A program made the position numbers and the translations under genes. DNA of 64,000 bases, from assembly GCA_030753015.1 (NCBI GenBank), contig JASMDC010000020.1:1-64000 (forward strand). Reading direction: 5' to 3'. The stretch's first letter is position 1. Each line of letters opens with the position of its first letter. The notes beneath the pieces were generated by a model. That model did no database searches and was not told the DNA's origin. It was given only the letters and a program-made list of their open reading frames with translations. Below, piece after piece: positions 17,057-25,523 of this stretch. The stretch comes from Candidatus Undinarchaeales archaeon. Lineage in GTDB: Archaea; SpSt-1190; JASMDC01.

Positions 17057-17872
17057 CTACTGGCCGCTGAACTCGCCCAGGGCGTCGATGGCGCCCTCCA
17101 GCGATTCCACTACCAGTGCACCAGCGCTCTCCAGACCTTTCACGATCTCCAGGCGCTTGATGGTCGCATCGGCAGAACCGGGGACGTAGGCAACAGCGGG
17201 GAGCTTCAGTTCCTCGAGAGCCTCACACATCGGTACCACAGATCGCATGGGATCCATCACAAGGAGCACAGCTTTCGTCCGGTTGTCCTCCGAGATCACG
17301 GGGAGCACGTCACGCTCGTCCGTTCCAACTACATGCTCTCCACCAAGGCCTATGCACAGGGACTGGCCTAATCCTGCCGACGTGAGAGCGGCCGTCACCG
17401 CTACACCGAGGGTGCAGAACCGGGTCACTATCGCGATGTCACCCTTGGACAGAACCTCGTGTGGCCAGGAACCAAGAACTGAGGCTCCCGGGCGTGCGAT
17501 GCCCACGCTCGCGGGTCCGATGACCGCCGTACCCTTCTCCCGGGCCAAGCGTACGAAACGCATGGTGTCTCGCAGGGGGACGCCTTTCGCACTCACGACC
17601 ACGAGCTTCAGCTCGTCCTCGATCGCCTCGTACACCGAAGGCGGCACCTCGGGAGGGGGAGTGAAGACCACTGTGGCGTCGGCCTCGTGCTCATCCAGGG
17701 CGTCCGACACGGTCTCGTACACGGGCACGCCATGGATTGCGAGGCCACCACGGCCAGGGGACACTCCCGCTACGACTTTTGTACCTGCTTCGATCATGCG
17801 GCCGGTGTGATACGCCCCCCGCTCACCGGTGATGCCCTGTACGATGACCCTTGTCCCGGTACCGGGCAGCAT
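17057..17872 (-). CDS. SucD-like CoA-binding protein lacking the catalytic His loop
   Basis: A 271-aa protein. The N-terminal CoA-binding Rossmann part is well conserved with succinyl-CoA synthetase alpha (GITGERGAYHT, GTKVVAGVSPGRGG, GVPVYETV), as is the ligase part (DIAIVTRFCTLGVAV, CIGLGGE). The segment that should hold the phospho-His loop (MGHAGA in E. coli SucD) is shortened to PGSADATIKR, and the Glu-containing IGEIGG region reads VMDPMRS. It therefore cannot follow the classic phospho-His mechanism. Two adjacent ATGs (17875, 17872) follow GAGGAGG; the second gives better spacing. It is ATGA-coupled or nearly so to the SucC-like gene upstream. Confidence 0.75.
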   Translation of the reverse strand: MLPGTGTRVIVQGITGERGAYHTGRMIEAGTKVVAGVSPGRGGLAIHGVPVYETVSDALDEHEADATVVFTPPPEVPPSVYEAIEDELKLVVVSAKGVPLRDTMRFVRLAREKGTAVIGPASVGIARPGASVLGSWPHEVLSKGDIAIVTRFCTLGVAVTAALTSAGLGQSLCIGLGGEHVVGTDERDVLPVISEDNRTKAVLLVMDPMRSVVPMCEALEELKLPAVAYVPGSADATIKRLEIVKGLESAGALVVESLEGAIDALGEFSGQ

Positions 17873-18864
17873 CATTCCTCCTCACTCCCGACAAGCGCAT
17901 CAACTGCCTTCCCAAGGGAAGTTACCATCTCTATATCGGCCTCCTTCAGCCTGGCAGAGGCCTCATCCTGTCCTCCACCCGTGATGTGCACTCCAAGAGG
18001 CAGTCCTTCGTGCTCATTATACCAAAGCACAATTTCGTTCGTCAGGTCCGAACAGGGGTATATGCAACACGCAATGGAGATCAGCACTTGTTCTGTCGCC
18101 TTCTCGTCGGCCACCTCGTGGAGCGCGACAGCGATCAGTTCCTTCGTGATTGCCGGGCCCAGATCTATCACTCGTGATGGTGCGAGGTCATGTGCAGCGA
18201 GAGCATCGATGGCGGCCAATGCCATGCCCTTACCGGACACGACGCATCCCACAGAACCCGGGCCATGGATGACAGGGATAATGGTCTCGGCGTCCTTCAG
18301 CTCGGGGTGACGGGCACGTGCCTCGTCATCGACATAGAGCGAAGCGTGGACAGCGAACACGTCACCCTCCACGACCGCCAGGCACTCCACCTCCAGTCGT
18401 TCTGCGTCAGTGGTCTCGAACAGCTCGTACAGTCCGATGATGATGGCTGATCCTCGCAGGAGTGGTTGGTCTATCCATTCGACGGTGCGCAGCAGGCGCA
18501 ACGCCCGGAACGCGTCGAATCCGAGGATGGGGTCCACGTACTCTATATGCTCGTCCCCCTCACCCTGGATGGCGATGAGGGCTTGACGCCGTTCCTCGCA
18601 TACACGCATGGAAAGACGCACGCCGTCGTTCAGCGGCACCTTCCGCTCTATCACACATCCTGCGGAAGGGAACGATGACTCAAGTGACTTGGCGTTCTCG
18701 CACACGACCTTGGAGCCCCGGTCGAGCGGTCGCAATACTACGGGATAGCCCACGCTCCCGGCCACGTCCATGGCCTCGTTCACGGAGTGGGCCACTCCTC
18801 CTGGGGGGATTCTCACCTGTCGTGATTCAAGGAGCTCGCGGACCACGTCCTCCCGCAGGAACAT
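17872..18864 (-). CDS. SucC-like (ATP-grasp/ligase) protein, degenerate
   Basis: A 330-aa protein, shorter than the ~390 aa typical of succinyl-CoA synthetase beta. The N-terminal region looks like a reduced ATP-grasp domain (VGYPVVLRPLDRGSKVV) without the usual Gly-rich GGRGKAGGV loop. The C-terminal flavodoxin-like ligase domain is recognisable (GSVGCVVSGKGMALAAIDAL, DLGPAITKELI, LGVHITGG). Together with the SucD-like partner it forms a two-subunit CoA-ligase-like complex of changed or lost chemistry. ATG 18864 lies 26 bp from a clear TATA box, so this is the first gene of a two-gene operon. Confidence 0.7.
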   Translation of the reverse strand: MFLREDVVRELLESRQVRIPPGGVAHSVNEAMDVAGSVGYPVVLRPLDRGSKVVCENAKSLESSFPSAGCVIERKVPLNDGVRLSMRVCEERRQALIAIQGEGDEHIEYVDPILGFDAFRALRLLRTVEWIDQPLLRGSAIIIGLYELFETTDAERLEVECLAVVEGDVFAVHASLYVDDEARARHPELKDAETIIPVIHGPGSVGCVVSGKGMALAAIDALAAHDLAPSRVIDLGPAITKELIAVALHEVADEKATEQVLISIACCIYPCSDLTNEIVLWYNEHEGLPLGVHITGGGQDEASARLKEADIEMVTSLGKAVDALVGSEEE

Positions 18865-18885
18865 GGCGCGTGAGGGTGCGCTAAC

Positions 18886-18895
18886 CTATATAAAA
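18886..18895 (-). promoter_or_regulatory. TATA box of SucCD-like operon
   Basis: The sequence ctatataaaa (ttttatatag on the minus strand) is centred 26 bp from ATG 18864, matching a leaderless start. The following ~135 bp up to 19032 holds no further gene that I can support. Confidence 0.6.
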
Positions 18896-19032
18896 CCCCG
18901 GTTACCGCCCGCCCTCCAATCACCCACGGAAAGCGAATCCTTTTGTAATTTGACATTGGAAGGGGGACAATCCGGACACTGGAAGGACGTCCCATAGGCA
19001 TGCGGGTCCGGTGTCTGGATGGTAATTACGCG

Positions 19033-19167
19033 ATGACGAACCTAGCACAGACCATCACCACTCTCATGCTCTTGCTCACTCCCGTCACTGCCGCGGTTCC
19101 GGGGGCCGAGGAGCGCCTCGTCGACGTCATGGACCCGTTGTCAGTGGCTCTTGGCACCCTCCTCTGA
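19033..19167 (+). other. Short in-frame ORF upstream of the 19192 gene (possible 5' part of it)
   Basis: ATG 19033 opens a 44-residue frame with a hydrophobic signal-like segment (TLMLLLTPVTAAVPGAEE) and ends with TGA at 19165-19167. It is in the same frame as the gene at 19192, and the codons between the stop and 19192 encode a continuation of a hydrophobic helix (SVALGTLL, stop, AAVIHLGLVLAQAV). It is either a tiny separate peptide or the true N-terminus of a gene broken by one stop codon. Confidence 0.45.
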
Positions 19168-19191
19168 GCCGCAGTCATCCACCTGGGTCTC

Positions 19192-20271
19192 GTGCTCGCC
19201 CAGGCTGTGTCGGAGGTCTTGAACACCTTCCTGTCGACCATTCCCTTGGAAGCGGGATTCTCTAAGGTGGTCATCAATGCCATCGATGGAGTGTGGGGGG
19301 GAGAGTTCGTTCGTTCGGAGCAGGATAACATCACGTTCGACGGCGACGCTTTCCTCATCTTCTGCAGGAATAAGACCTCTACCGATAAAGAGATGGTGCG
19401 GTACATCTCCCGGCTCTACCTGCGTGCTCACCGTCTCGCTCTGGAACCGTTCAAGAGCTTCATGTCACGAGAGAAAATGGAAAAGGAATTGCGCGCGAAC
19501 ATCCGTGAGGTAGCCAATCGACCGCTCTATCGGGCGGCAGGCGTCTCTGATGTGATGATGAACGCGTTCTTTGCGGACGATCATCCTTGGGGTTTCGATG
19601 CAATCGAGCGGGAATGCGGAAGGCTCCCCAACAAGTACTCGGCCATCCTCACCTACGAAACCCAGTTCCCCAAGGACCTGTTCATCGCGACGTTCATGGC
19701 AGCTAACCTGCGTGCCTATCGGAACGCTGCCTGGTTGTCCCCGGTCCGCTCCTCAGTAGCTCACAACCTCCTATCATTCCAGGAACTCGATGTGGACGCC
19801 CTCCTCGAGGACGGCCGCTTCATGCTCGTGTCCCTCGATCCCAACATCGAGGAGACAAAGACCACCTCACCTGGCTGCAGTACGGTCAATACGGGATTCA
19901 ACTCCCTTTCCTACGAGCTAGGGCAGATCATGGAATCGTTCCCGATAAGCTCTATCCTCGTCGTGCTCGAGTTCCCGGTCTCGGTAATCAAATCGGACAC
20001 GACCCTCCTCTACAAGTTCCTCCATCACATAACCGCACTCTGTGACCGGCACGATGCCACGTTGCTCTTCGTCGCTGACGTCTCACTATGCGACGATGGG
20101 ACTGCGGCCATGCTGAAAGACCTCTCGGAGATCGTCATCTCTGCAAGGGAGGATGAGCTCATCATCAAGGACGTGGGCAGGAGCATCGCACGACGACTGA
20201 CGTACCAGCTGAGCGAAGGGAAGCTAATCATCGACCGACCTGTCAAGGGCCCTGACGATGAAGAGGAGTGA
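19192..20271 (+). CDS. Unknown protein, RecA/ATPase-like C-terminal fold suspected
   Basis: A 359-aa protein from GTG 19192; it would be 413 codons from ATG 19033 if the TGA at 19165 were read through or were an error. The N-terminal half has a helical region (MEKELRANIREV). The C-terminal half alternates hydrophobic strands and helices (ILVVLEFPVSVI, ATLLFVADVS, EIVISAREDEL, KLIIDRP), resembling a RecA-superfamily core, but no Walker A motif is visible. It is convergent with the HerA-like gene. The function is unknown. Confidence 0.6.
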   Translation: MLAQAVSEVLNTFLSTIPLEAGFSKVVINAIDGVWGGEFVRSEQDNITFDGDAFLIFCRNKTSTDKEMVRYISRLYLRAHRLALEPFKSFMSREKMEKELRANIREVANRPLYRAAGVSDVMMNAFFADDHPWGFDAIERECGRLPNKYSAILTYETQFPKDLFIATFMAANLRAYRNAAWLSPVRSSVAHNLLSFQELDVDALLEDGRFMLVSLDPNIEETKTTSPGCSTVNTGFNSLSYELGQIMESFPISSILVVLEFPVSVIKSDTTLLYKFLHHITALCDRHDATLLFVADVSLCDDGTAAMLKDLSEIVISAREDELIIKDVGRSIARRLTYQLSEGKLIIDRPVKGPDDEEE

Positions 20272-20313
20272 CCGGCCTATGGGCCACGACATCTAGGGTC
20301 CCGTCGTCCCGGT

Positions 20314-21648
20314 CTAGAGCACCTCGTCCTTGGCCAACTGGAGAGCGCATGCACCCTCACCCGCGTGCCAGCTGAGACGCGGCCGTGTGCGGATGGCGTA
20401 AACCTTCTCGTTGGCATCATCGAGCATGAGCGCCGAGCCCACCTCCTTGGGTAGAGCATGGATGTACCCCTCGAGGGACTTCGACATGTACGAGCCCATG
20501 ATTGAGTTGAGGGAATTGACGTCCGGCTGCGCCGTAACACGGTGGGAGAGCAGCAGGTCGGTCTGTGAGTGGACGTCGGTATGGATCTTACCGGGCTGCT
20601 GCGTGGCGGCCACCAAGGTCACGCCGGGCTGACGCCCCTCACGCAGGATCCGGATGAGAGGCACCGACGCCGGGGTCACGCCCTCGCTTGGGTGGGGCAG
20701 GGCCTGGTGTGCCTCGTCGATGATCAGCCATGTCATCGGGATCATCTTCTTGGCCATTGCTGCAGAGTCCTCTCCACCGAACATCGATTGTGATGACTCC
20801 ACACCAGCGTGCTCCTCCACCTTCCTGGTGAGCATGCGTGCCTCCAGTATCTTGAGGGCCACGAGTCCGATGACAAGTGCCTTTGTGGAGAAACCGCCGA
20901 TGGCCGCTTCCAGTGTCGACGTGTCCAGTATGTTCACCTTGCCACGGGCGGCGATATCGGCGATGGCGGTACCGTCCTTTGAGAATATCCCCCAGTCATC
21001 GGCCGCGCTGAACCGGTTCTCGAGCGCCTCCTTGATGGACACGTCGCACTTCTTGTCGTTCCGGATCGTGTCGATGATCTCATCGATACCGAAGTCGGTA
21101 GCTAACTCGTTCTTGAGCGTCTTTACGACACGCTCGATGATGACACCGTACTTGCCGAAGAGCTCGAGCCCGAACGTGTTGCACCAGTCGTTGGCGGTGA
21201 GTTCCCCGGGGATGAAGGAGAAGGGTGCGTCGAAGGGGATGTTCATCTCCTTGTACTTTTCCACCCATCCGAGGGGAACCATGACGTTGACGTCGATGCC
21301 CGTGGGATCGAGGTCCCACATCCGCACGAGGTCCGCCTCCCGCTCGTTGGGAAAGCGCATGGTCCAGTAGATACCCATGATGTCCACGATGACGCAGGCG
21401 AGGTTATCCTTCACCTTGCGAGGAAGGAGCTGGATGCCCTCGGCGATGGTGCCCATCGTGTAGGACTTACCGGTACCTCGCTTCCCGCAGATGAACATGA
21501 CGTGGGGTTTCACCAGGTCGAGATGGACCTTGTTCGAAAGATTGACCTCGCCCCCTGTGGTCACGTAGTGCTTTCCAAGCATGGCTGTGCCCACATCACC
21601 CCACTTCTTCACGTCCTTGTCGCTGCGGCCGATATAGATCTCTTTCAT
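20314..21648 (-). CDS. HerA-like / FtsK-type P-loop ATPase
   Basis: A 444-aa protein. It has a Walker A motif GKRGTGKS at residues 55-62, a Walker B motif in WLIIDEAHQALP, and a sensor-like region ILREGRQPGVTLVAATQQP that is typical of HerA ATPases. Downstream motifs (LLSHRVTAQPDVNSLNSIM) agree. HerA proteins form hexameric DNA translocases, in other archaea usually with NurA nuclease; no NurA is found here. It starts five bases after the GfcR-like stop with a GGTG element before the ATG, so the two are co-transcribed. Confidence 0.8.
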   Translation of the reverse strand: MKEIYIGRSDKDVKKWGDVGTAMLGKHYVTTGGEVNLSNKVHLDLVKPHVMFICGKRGTGKSYTMGTIAEGIQLLPRKVKDNLACVIVDIMGIYWTMRFPNEREADLVRMWDLDPTGIDVNVMVPLGWVEKYKEMNIPFDAPFSFIPGELTANDWCNTFGLELFGKYGVIIERVVKTLKNELATDFGIDEIIDTIRNDKKCDVSIKEALENRFSAADDWGIFSKDGTAIADIAARGKVNILDTSTLEAAIGGFSTKALVIGLVALKILEARMLTRKVEEHAGVESSQSMFGGEDSAAMAKKMIPMTWLIIDEAHQALPHPSEGVTPASVPLIRILREGRQPGVTLVAATQQPGKIHTDVHSQTDLLLSHRVTAQPDVNSLNSIMGSYMSKSLEGYIHALPKEVGSALMLDDANEKVYAIRTRPRLSWHAGEGACALQLAKDEVL

Positions 21649-21652
21649 GTCA

Positions 21653-22333
21653 TCACACCTCCACCATTACTCTCACAGGCATTGAGTCTGTTCCTTTCGG
21701 TCGTTTGAAGAGCGTCGTCGCCACGGGCACCACGGCGCCCAGGACCTGCCCCCTGGCATGCTGGACCGCTTCCTTCAGTGCATGAAGACCCGCTCCACTG
21801 TCGGTGACGTTGTCAACGATGAGGACGTCGTCGTCCGGTCTTACGAGCCGGCGTCTGAGGATCAGCGTTTTACCATCCTCGCCGAGTACGGCGATTGCCG
21901 ACCGAGCATTGAGCCGAGCAGCGATCTGGATCGCCAACGCGGCACTGTCACATGTCACGACGAGGTCCACCTCATGGCTCTGGAACCGTCCTGCAACATC
22001 GTCCGCGACCAGTACGAGCAGTGCAGGGTTCTCACCTAACAGGGACAGGTCAACGGAATCTCCCGGTTCCGGCACAACCTGATGCCGGATGGCCTCTGCG
22101 AGAGGGAACCGTTCGCCAAGCACGCGTATGAGCTCCCGTGCCTTTTCCTCGCTCGGGACCACGCGGCCCTTGACGTACCGGTTGAGCACGGTGATGTCCA
22201 ATCCGGTGACATCGGCCAGGAAACTGTAGGTATAGCTATCCTTCAGATACCGGAGTAGCCCCACCGCCCGCAGTTGCAGGCGCATGCGCTCAACGCGCGT
22301 GAGCACTTCGCCCGTAATAATCCCCTTATACAT
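21653..22333 (-). CDS. gfcR: GfcR-like HTH-phosphoribosyltransferase regulator
   Basis: A 226-aa protein. An N-terminal helix-turn-helix (DVTGLDITVLNRYVKGRVVPS) precedes a type I PRTase domain whose PRPP loop is VLIVDNVTDSG. PyrE-like GfcR proteins in haloarchaea regulate central sugar metabolism instead of making nucleotides; the HTH fusion supports a regulatory role here. The gene heads an operon with the HerA-like ATPase. A minus-strand cttaaatacc box lies about 20 bp upstream of the ATG. Confidence 0.75.
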   Translation of the reverse strand: MYKGIITGEVLTRVERMRLQLRAVGLLRYLKDSYTYSFLADVTGLDITVLNRYVKGRVVPSEEKARELIRVLGERFPLAEAIRHQVVPEPGDSVDLSLLGENPALLVLVADDVAGRFQSHEVDLVVTCDSAALAIQIAARLNARSAIAVLGEDGKTLILRRRLVRPDDDVLIVDNVTDSGAGLHALKEAVQHARGQVLGAVVPVATTLFKRPKGTDSMPVRVMVEV

Positions 22334-22362
22334 AAACGTGTCTAATGGTATTTAAGGATTCC

Positions 22363-22674
22363 TCAGACGGGGAACTGGAACCCGAACCGCTGCAGGTCGA
22401 TAATCCCATCGATCACGTCGACGCCTTCCTCGTGTAAGAGTTCCACCTTACGGGGGACACCACCACCGTAGCCACCTATCGAGCCGTCGGCACGCACTAC
22501 GCGATGGCAGGGGACCACCACTGGACGTGTGTTCGCATGAAGGGCATTCCCTACCGCCCGAGCAGCCCGTGGGGAGCCCAGTGCCCGGGCCAGCTCACCG
22601 TAGGTCGTGACCCTACCTTTTGGGATATTGCATGTGAGCTCGAGCACCTTTTTGTTAAAACCCATGGACCCCAT
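22363..22674 (-). CDS. ogt: O6-alkylguanine-DNA alkyltransferase, single domain
   Basis: About 103 aa from ATG 22674 (ATG 22680 is too close to the TATA box). It contains the C-terminal alkyltransferase domain only: helix-turn-helix with PKGRVTTYGELA, the Arg finger region PRAARAVGNA, and the active-site VPCHRV with its acceptor Cys, so it is not a Cys-less ATL protein. The usual N-terminal ribonuclease-like domain is missing, giving a protein shorter than most Ogt/MGMT members. It should repair O6-alkylguanine by self-alkylation. Confidence 0.85.
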   Translation of the reverse strand: MGSMGFNKKVLELTCNIPKGRVTTYGELARALGSPRAARAVGNALHANTRPVVVPCHRVVRADGSIGGYGGGVPRKVELLHEEGVDVIDGIIDLQRFGFQFPV

Positions 22675-22694
22675 GCTCACGGTTATGCCTCCAA

Positions 22695-22704
22695 GTATTT
22701 ATAT
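22695..22704. promoter_or_regulatory. Shared bidirectional TATA box, ogt / small exported protein
   Basis: The sequence gtatttatat is centred about 27 bp from ATG 22727 on the plus strand and about 26 bp from ATG 22674 on the minus strand. The whole intergenic space is only 52 bp. Confidence 0.5.
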
Positions 22705-22726
22705 CTCGAACGCTATAATAATACAT

Positions 22727-23005
22727 ATGGACGAGCGCCTCATCATTAGTGCTCTGGTGGCGGCCCTCCTTGTCCTGAGCCTGTGTACGACACCGAAAAG
22801 CGAGTCGAAAGAACCCGAGATTACTGAGGAGGAGCTCCAGGAAGCGCTCGATAACTGCGCTTCTGTGGATTTCAACGATGAGCGGGACACCTGCTATAAC
22901 CGCCTCCTCGTCGAGACCGTCAATACCACGTTATGTGAGCTTATTTCGAACATAAACCTCAAGAAGGAATGTCGGGCTCGGACCTCGGAGAATGCCCTCG
23001 GTTGA
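22727..23005 (+). CDS. Small exported Cys-motif protein
   Basis: A 92-aa protein. A signal sequence (LIISALVAALLVLSLC) ends at a Cys that could be lipidated, although Leu at -1 is not a standard lipobox residue. The mature part has a repeated pattern: Cys, then RDTCYNRL, then a Cys about 14 residues on, then another Cys near KKEC. This C...RDxCYxxL...C pattern is common in small exported proteins of DPANN-like archaea, usually in many copies; here one and a half copies remain. The ATG is 27 bp from the TATA box. The function is unknown. Confidence 0.65.
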   Translation: MDERLIISALVAALLVLSLCTTPKSESKEPEITEEELQEALDNCASVDFNDERDTCYNRLLVETVNTTLCELISNINLKKECRARTSENALG

Positions 23006-23017
23006 GTCTCCTGGCTG

Positions 23018-24703
23018 TCAGCCCCGTGCCTTCTGGATTGTGTAGATACGCCGTAAGCGGTCCACGTCGTCGGCGTCATCCGGTCCCAGGTCCTCGCGGA
23101 ACCGGACCAGTCGAGGGAAACGTAGAGCATACCCGGAGCTATAGGTCGGGGACTGCTGGAGCTCTTCGTACGCGACCTCTACCACTATACGCGGAGTGAA
23201 CGTGACCTCCCGTCCCGACTCCTGCACCATGAGCGGTCGGAGCTCCTCGGTTATGTGAGCGAACTGCTCGTCTGTCAGGCCGGTGCCCATCCGTCCCACA
23301 AGTGCGAAACCGTCACCGTCGCGGACCGCAAGCACAAGGCTACCGAACCAGGACGCACGGCGACCTTCACCCCACTCGGCACCCACGACCACCACGTCAA
23401 GCGTCTCGAGTGTTGGCTTGAGCTTGTACATGTAACCGACGCGCGAGCCGGCTTGATAGGGAGCATCGAGGTTCTTGATCATGGCCCCCTCATGCCCCTG
23501 GGAAAGAGCCTCCTCGTAGAACTCCCGCGCCGCATCGGCATCGGCGGTGACCAGAGTGCGGGAGAGGAGCACGCGACCGCTCTCGTCGACGATACCCTCG
23601 AGCTCTTGGCGCCGCTCGCGGAGGGGAAGCTCTACCAGTGTACGTTCTCCAACGAGGAGCACATCAAAGAGGTTGAGTATCACGGGGATGGCCCTCGCCA
23701 TGCGCTCTATGTCGTACTTGCGCCGGACGCGTCGGGACAGCTCCTGGAAGGGTAGGGGCATTCCTGTCTCGTCAACGGCCACCAGCTCACCTTCGATAAT
23801 ATACCGTTCGGCTCTGACAGCGTCACGTACAGCCCCGACGATCTCGGGGAACTGGCGTGTGACGTTCTCCAACCGGCGGGTGAAGAGGGTAATCGTGTCA
23901 CCGTCCCGGTGCACTTGGAGCCTGATACCGTCGTACTTGTATTCGAAGGCGGCCGTACCCCCGGCACCAGTCAGTCCTTCCTCGACCGTGGGCACCTTCT
24001 GGGCCAACATGCACTTGAGAGGTGTCCCCGGTGCAAGCTTGATGGCGTCCAGGGCCTCCTGGCCCCCATCTCGTGCGGCCACGGCCACACGGCCATAATC
24101 ATTGACCAAGGCGTGAGCGCGCTCGATAACGGCTGGCTCCACTTCGTACGCAAGAGCTATGGCGTCCCGCATCACGCCCTCTCCGACCCCTACACGCATC
24201 TGCTCCAGGACCAACCGGGTAAGGAAGCGGGCCTCAAGGGCGGTCGCGTTGCTCAGAAGGTCGATAATGACCTTGGCTTTGTGGGACTGGGAGTCCGTAC
24301 CGCTCTTCTGCGCGAGCCTGCAGAGCGCGTCGTGGACCTCGGTCACTGTGAGGGTACGCTCTCCCCCTCCACCAGCGAAGGTCAACAGGCTCGTCTGAGG
24401 TTTCTCTAGGACGCACGCTTCCACAGCGAGGCCAATGTCCCCCAGGTCCCGGATGCGCCGCTCCAGCGACTCGACGGTGAAACCGGAGACCGATGACGCC
24501 GCCTTGAGAAAGAGCTTCTCCCCGTACTCTAGCTTCTTGCCGGAATATGTGGGGAACACTCGTCCCATCACCAGAAGGGGGATGCGGTCCAGCAGTTCGG
24601 ACGGCGTCCGCCGGAGGAGCTCAGCAACGATGTCCCGCTTCTCCAGCCGCTTTGACGTGGCCTCGAGAGCAGCGTATACCTCAGCGAGCTCACCGAACCG
24701 CAT
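23018..24703 (-). CDS. lig: ATP-dependent DNA ligase
   Basis: A 561-aa protein from ATG 24703, 26 bp from a TATA box; upstream in-frame codons (to 24823) overlap the promoter and are rejected. The N-terminal DNA-binding domain is followed by the nucleotidyltransferase motif I EYKYDGIR, with the AMP-accepting Lys near residue 255. Motifs III/IV (YIIEGELVAV) and V (EGAMIKNLDAPY) follow, then an OB domain ending SGYALRFPRLVRFRED. This is the normal length and order for archaeal replicative ligase, which seals Okazaki nicks. Confidence 0.95.
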   Translation of the reverse strand: MRFGELAEVYAALEATSKRLEKRDIVAELLRRTPSELLDRIPLLVMGRVFPTYSGKKLEYGEKLFLKAASSVSGFTVESLERRIRDLGDIGLAVEACVLEKPQTSLLTFAGGGGERTLTVTEVHDALCRLAQKSGTDSQSHKAKVIIDLLSNATALEARFLTRLVLEQMRVGVGEGVMRDAIALAYEVEPAVIERAHALVNDYGRVAVAARDGGQEALDAIKLAPGTPLKCMLAQKVPTVEEGLTGAGGTAAFEYKYDGIRLQVHRDGDTITLFTRRLENVTRQFPEIVGAVRDAVRAERYIIEGELVAVDETGMPLPFQELSRRVRRKYDIERMARAIPVILNLFDVLLVGERTLVELPLRERRQELEGIVDESGRVLLSRTLVTADADAAREFYEEALSQGHEGAMIKNLDAPYQAGSRVGYMYKLKPTLETLDVVVVGAEWGEGRRASWFGSLVLAVRDGDGFALVGRMGTGLTDEQFAHITEELRPLMVQESGREVTFTPRIVVEVAYEELQQSPTYSSGYALRFPRLVRFREDLGPDDADDVDRLRRIYTIQKARG

Positions 24704-24723
24704 GTCCAGAGAGCGACCGTCAA

Positions 24724-24734
24724 AGATATAAAAG
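24724..24734. promoter_or_regulatory. Shared bidirectional TATA box, DNA ligase / nitroreductase
   Basis: The sequence agatataaaag lies midway between divergent starts: 26 bp to ligase ATG 24703 and 27 bp to nitroreductase ATG 24755. The intergenic region is 51 bp, so both transcripts are probably leaderless. Confidence 0.6.
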
Positions 24735-24754
24735 TGGAGCGGGTAGGGCCGCCT

Positions 24755-25474
24755 ATGGAGGTGCTGCGGGCCATCAAGGAGCGAAGGAGCGTGCGCAAGT
24801 TCAAGCACAAGCAGGTCGACCACGAGCTCCTCATCACCATTCTCGACATGGCGCGGTGGGCGCCCTCAGCGGGCAACCTTCAGCCTTGGGAGTTCATCAT
24901 CGTTGAGGACAAGTCCGTCCAGGAGTCTCTGGCGTCCGCTGCCCTCAACCAGGACTACATCACCGATGCACCGGTGATGGTGGTGGTGTGCGCGGACACT
25001 GAGCGCAGTGCTCTCCGCTTCGGAATGCGAGGCAAGCATCTCTACTCATTGGCCGAGACCGCTGCTTCGGTCCAGAATATGCTCCTCGCAGTTCACGCTC
25101 TGGGTCTGGGCTCATGCTGGGTCGGTGCATTTCATGAGGACGCGGTGCGTAACATACTTGAGCTCCCTGAGTCGGTCGTGCCGATCGGTATCATCCCTAT
25201 CGGATGGCCCGACGAACAACCCAAGGCCCCACCCCGGGTCGATCTTTCCCACATGGTCCATCACGACAGGTACGGTCACATGGAGCCTGTGAAGGGCACA
25301 GGACGGTATGACGTCCACCGTGTGGTCGAGGAGGATGTGCGCAAGGACATCCTTGAGGAGGAACGGTCCAAAGAGGCCGCCGTCGATATCGACAGCGACC
25401 TCGACATCGAGCCTCCGCCGAAACGGAAGAAGCGACATAAGAAGGGGAATCCCTTGTTGCGTCTGTTCGGCTGA
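24755..25474 (+). CDS. Nitroreductase family FMN oxidoreductase
   Basis: A 239-aa protein. Typical features are IKERRSVRKF at the N-terminus (FMN phosphate contacts), APSAGNLQPWEF, and the long helix ETAASVQNMLLAVHALGLGSCWVG. The family uses FMN and NAD(P)H to reduce nitro, quinone or other substrates, and several members act in cofactor or cobalamin synthesis; the substrate here is unknown. The last ~55 residues (acidic, then PPPKRKKRHKK) are an extra tail not needed for the fold. Confidence 0.85.
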   Translation: MEVLRAIKERRSVRKFKHKQVDHELLITILDMARWAPSAGNLQPWEFIIVEDKSVQESLASAALNQDYITDAPVMVVVCADTERSALRFGMRGKHLYSLAETAASVQNMLLAVHALGLGSCWVGAFHEDAVRNILELPESVVPIGIIPIGWPDEQPKAPPRVDLSHMVHHDRYGHMEPVKGTGRYDVHRVVEEDVRKDILEEERSKEAAVDIDSDLDIEPPPKRKKRHKKGNPLLRLFG

Positions 25475-25523
25475 CCACAGCGGTAGGCGCGGATTTTTAT
25501 TTCTTATTGCTAGTCCCCTTCCT

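Noticed and set aside
19165..19167. TGA as selenocysteine codon
   Set aside because: TGA is a normal stop in many genes here, the site is in a hydrophobic helix with no redox context, and no SECIS-like hairpin was seen downstream.
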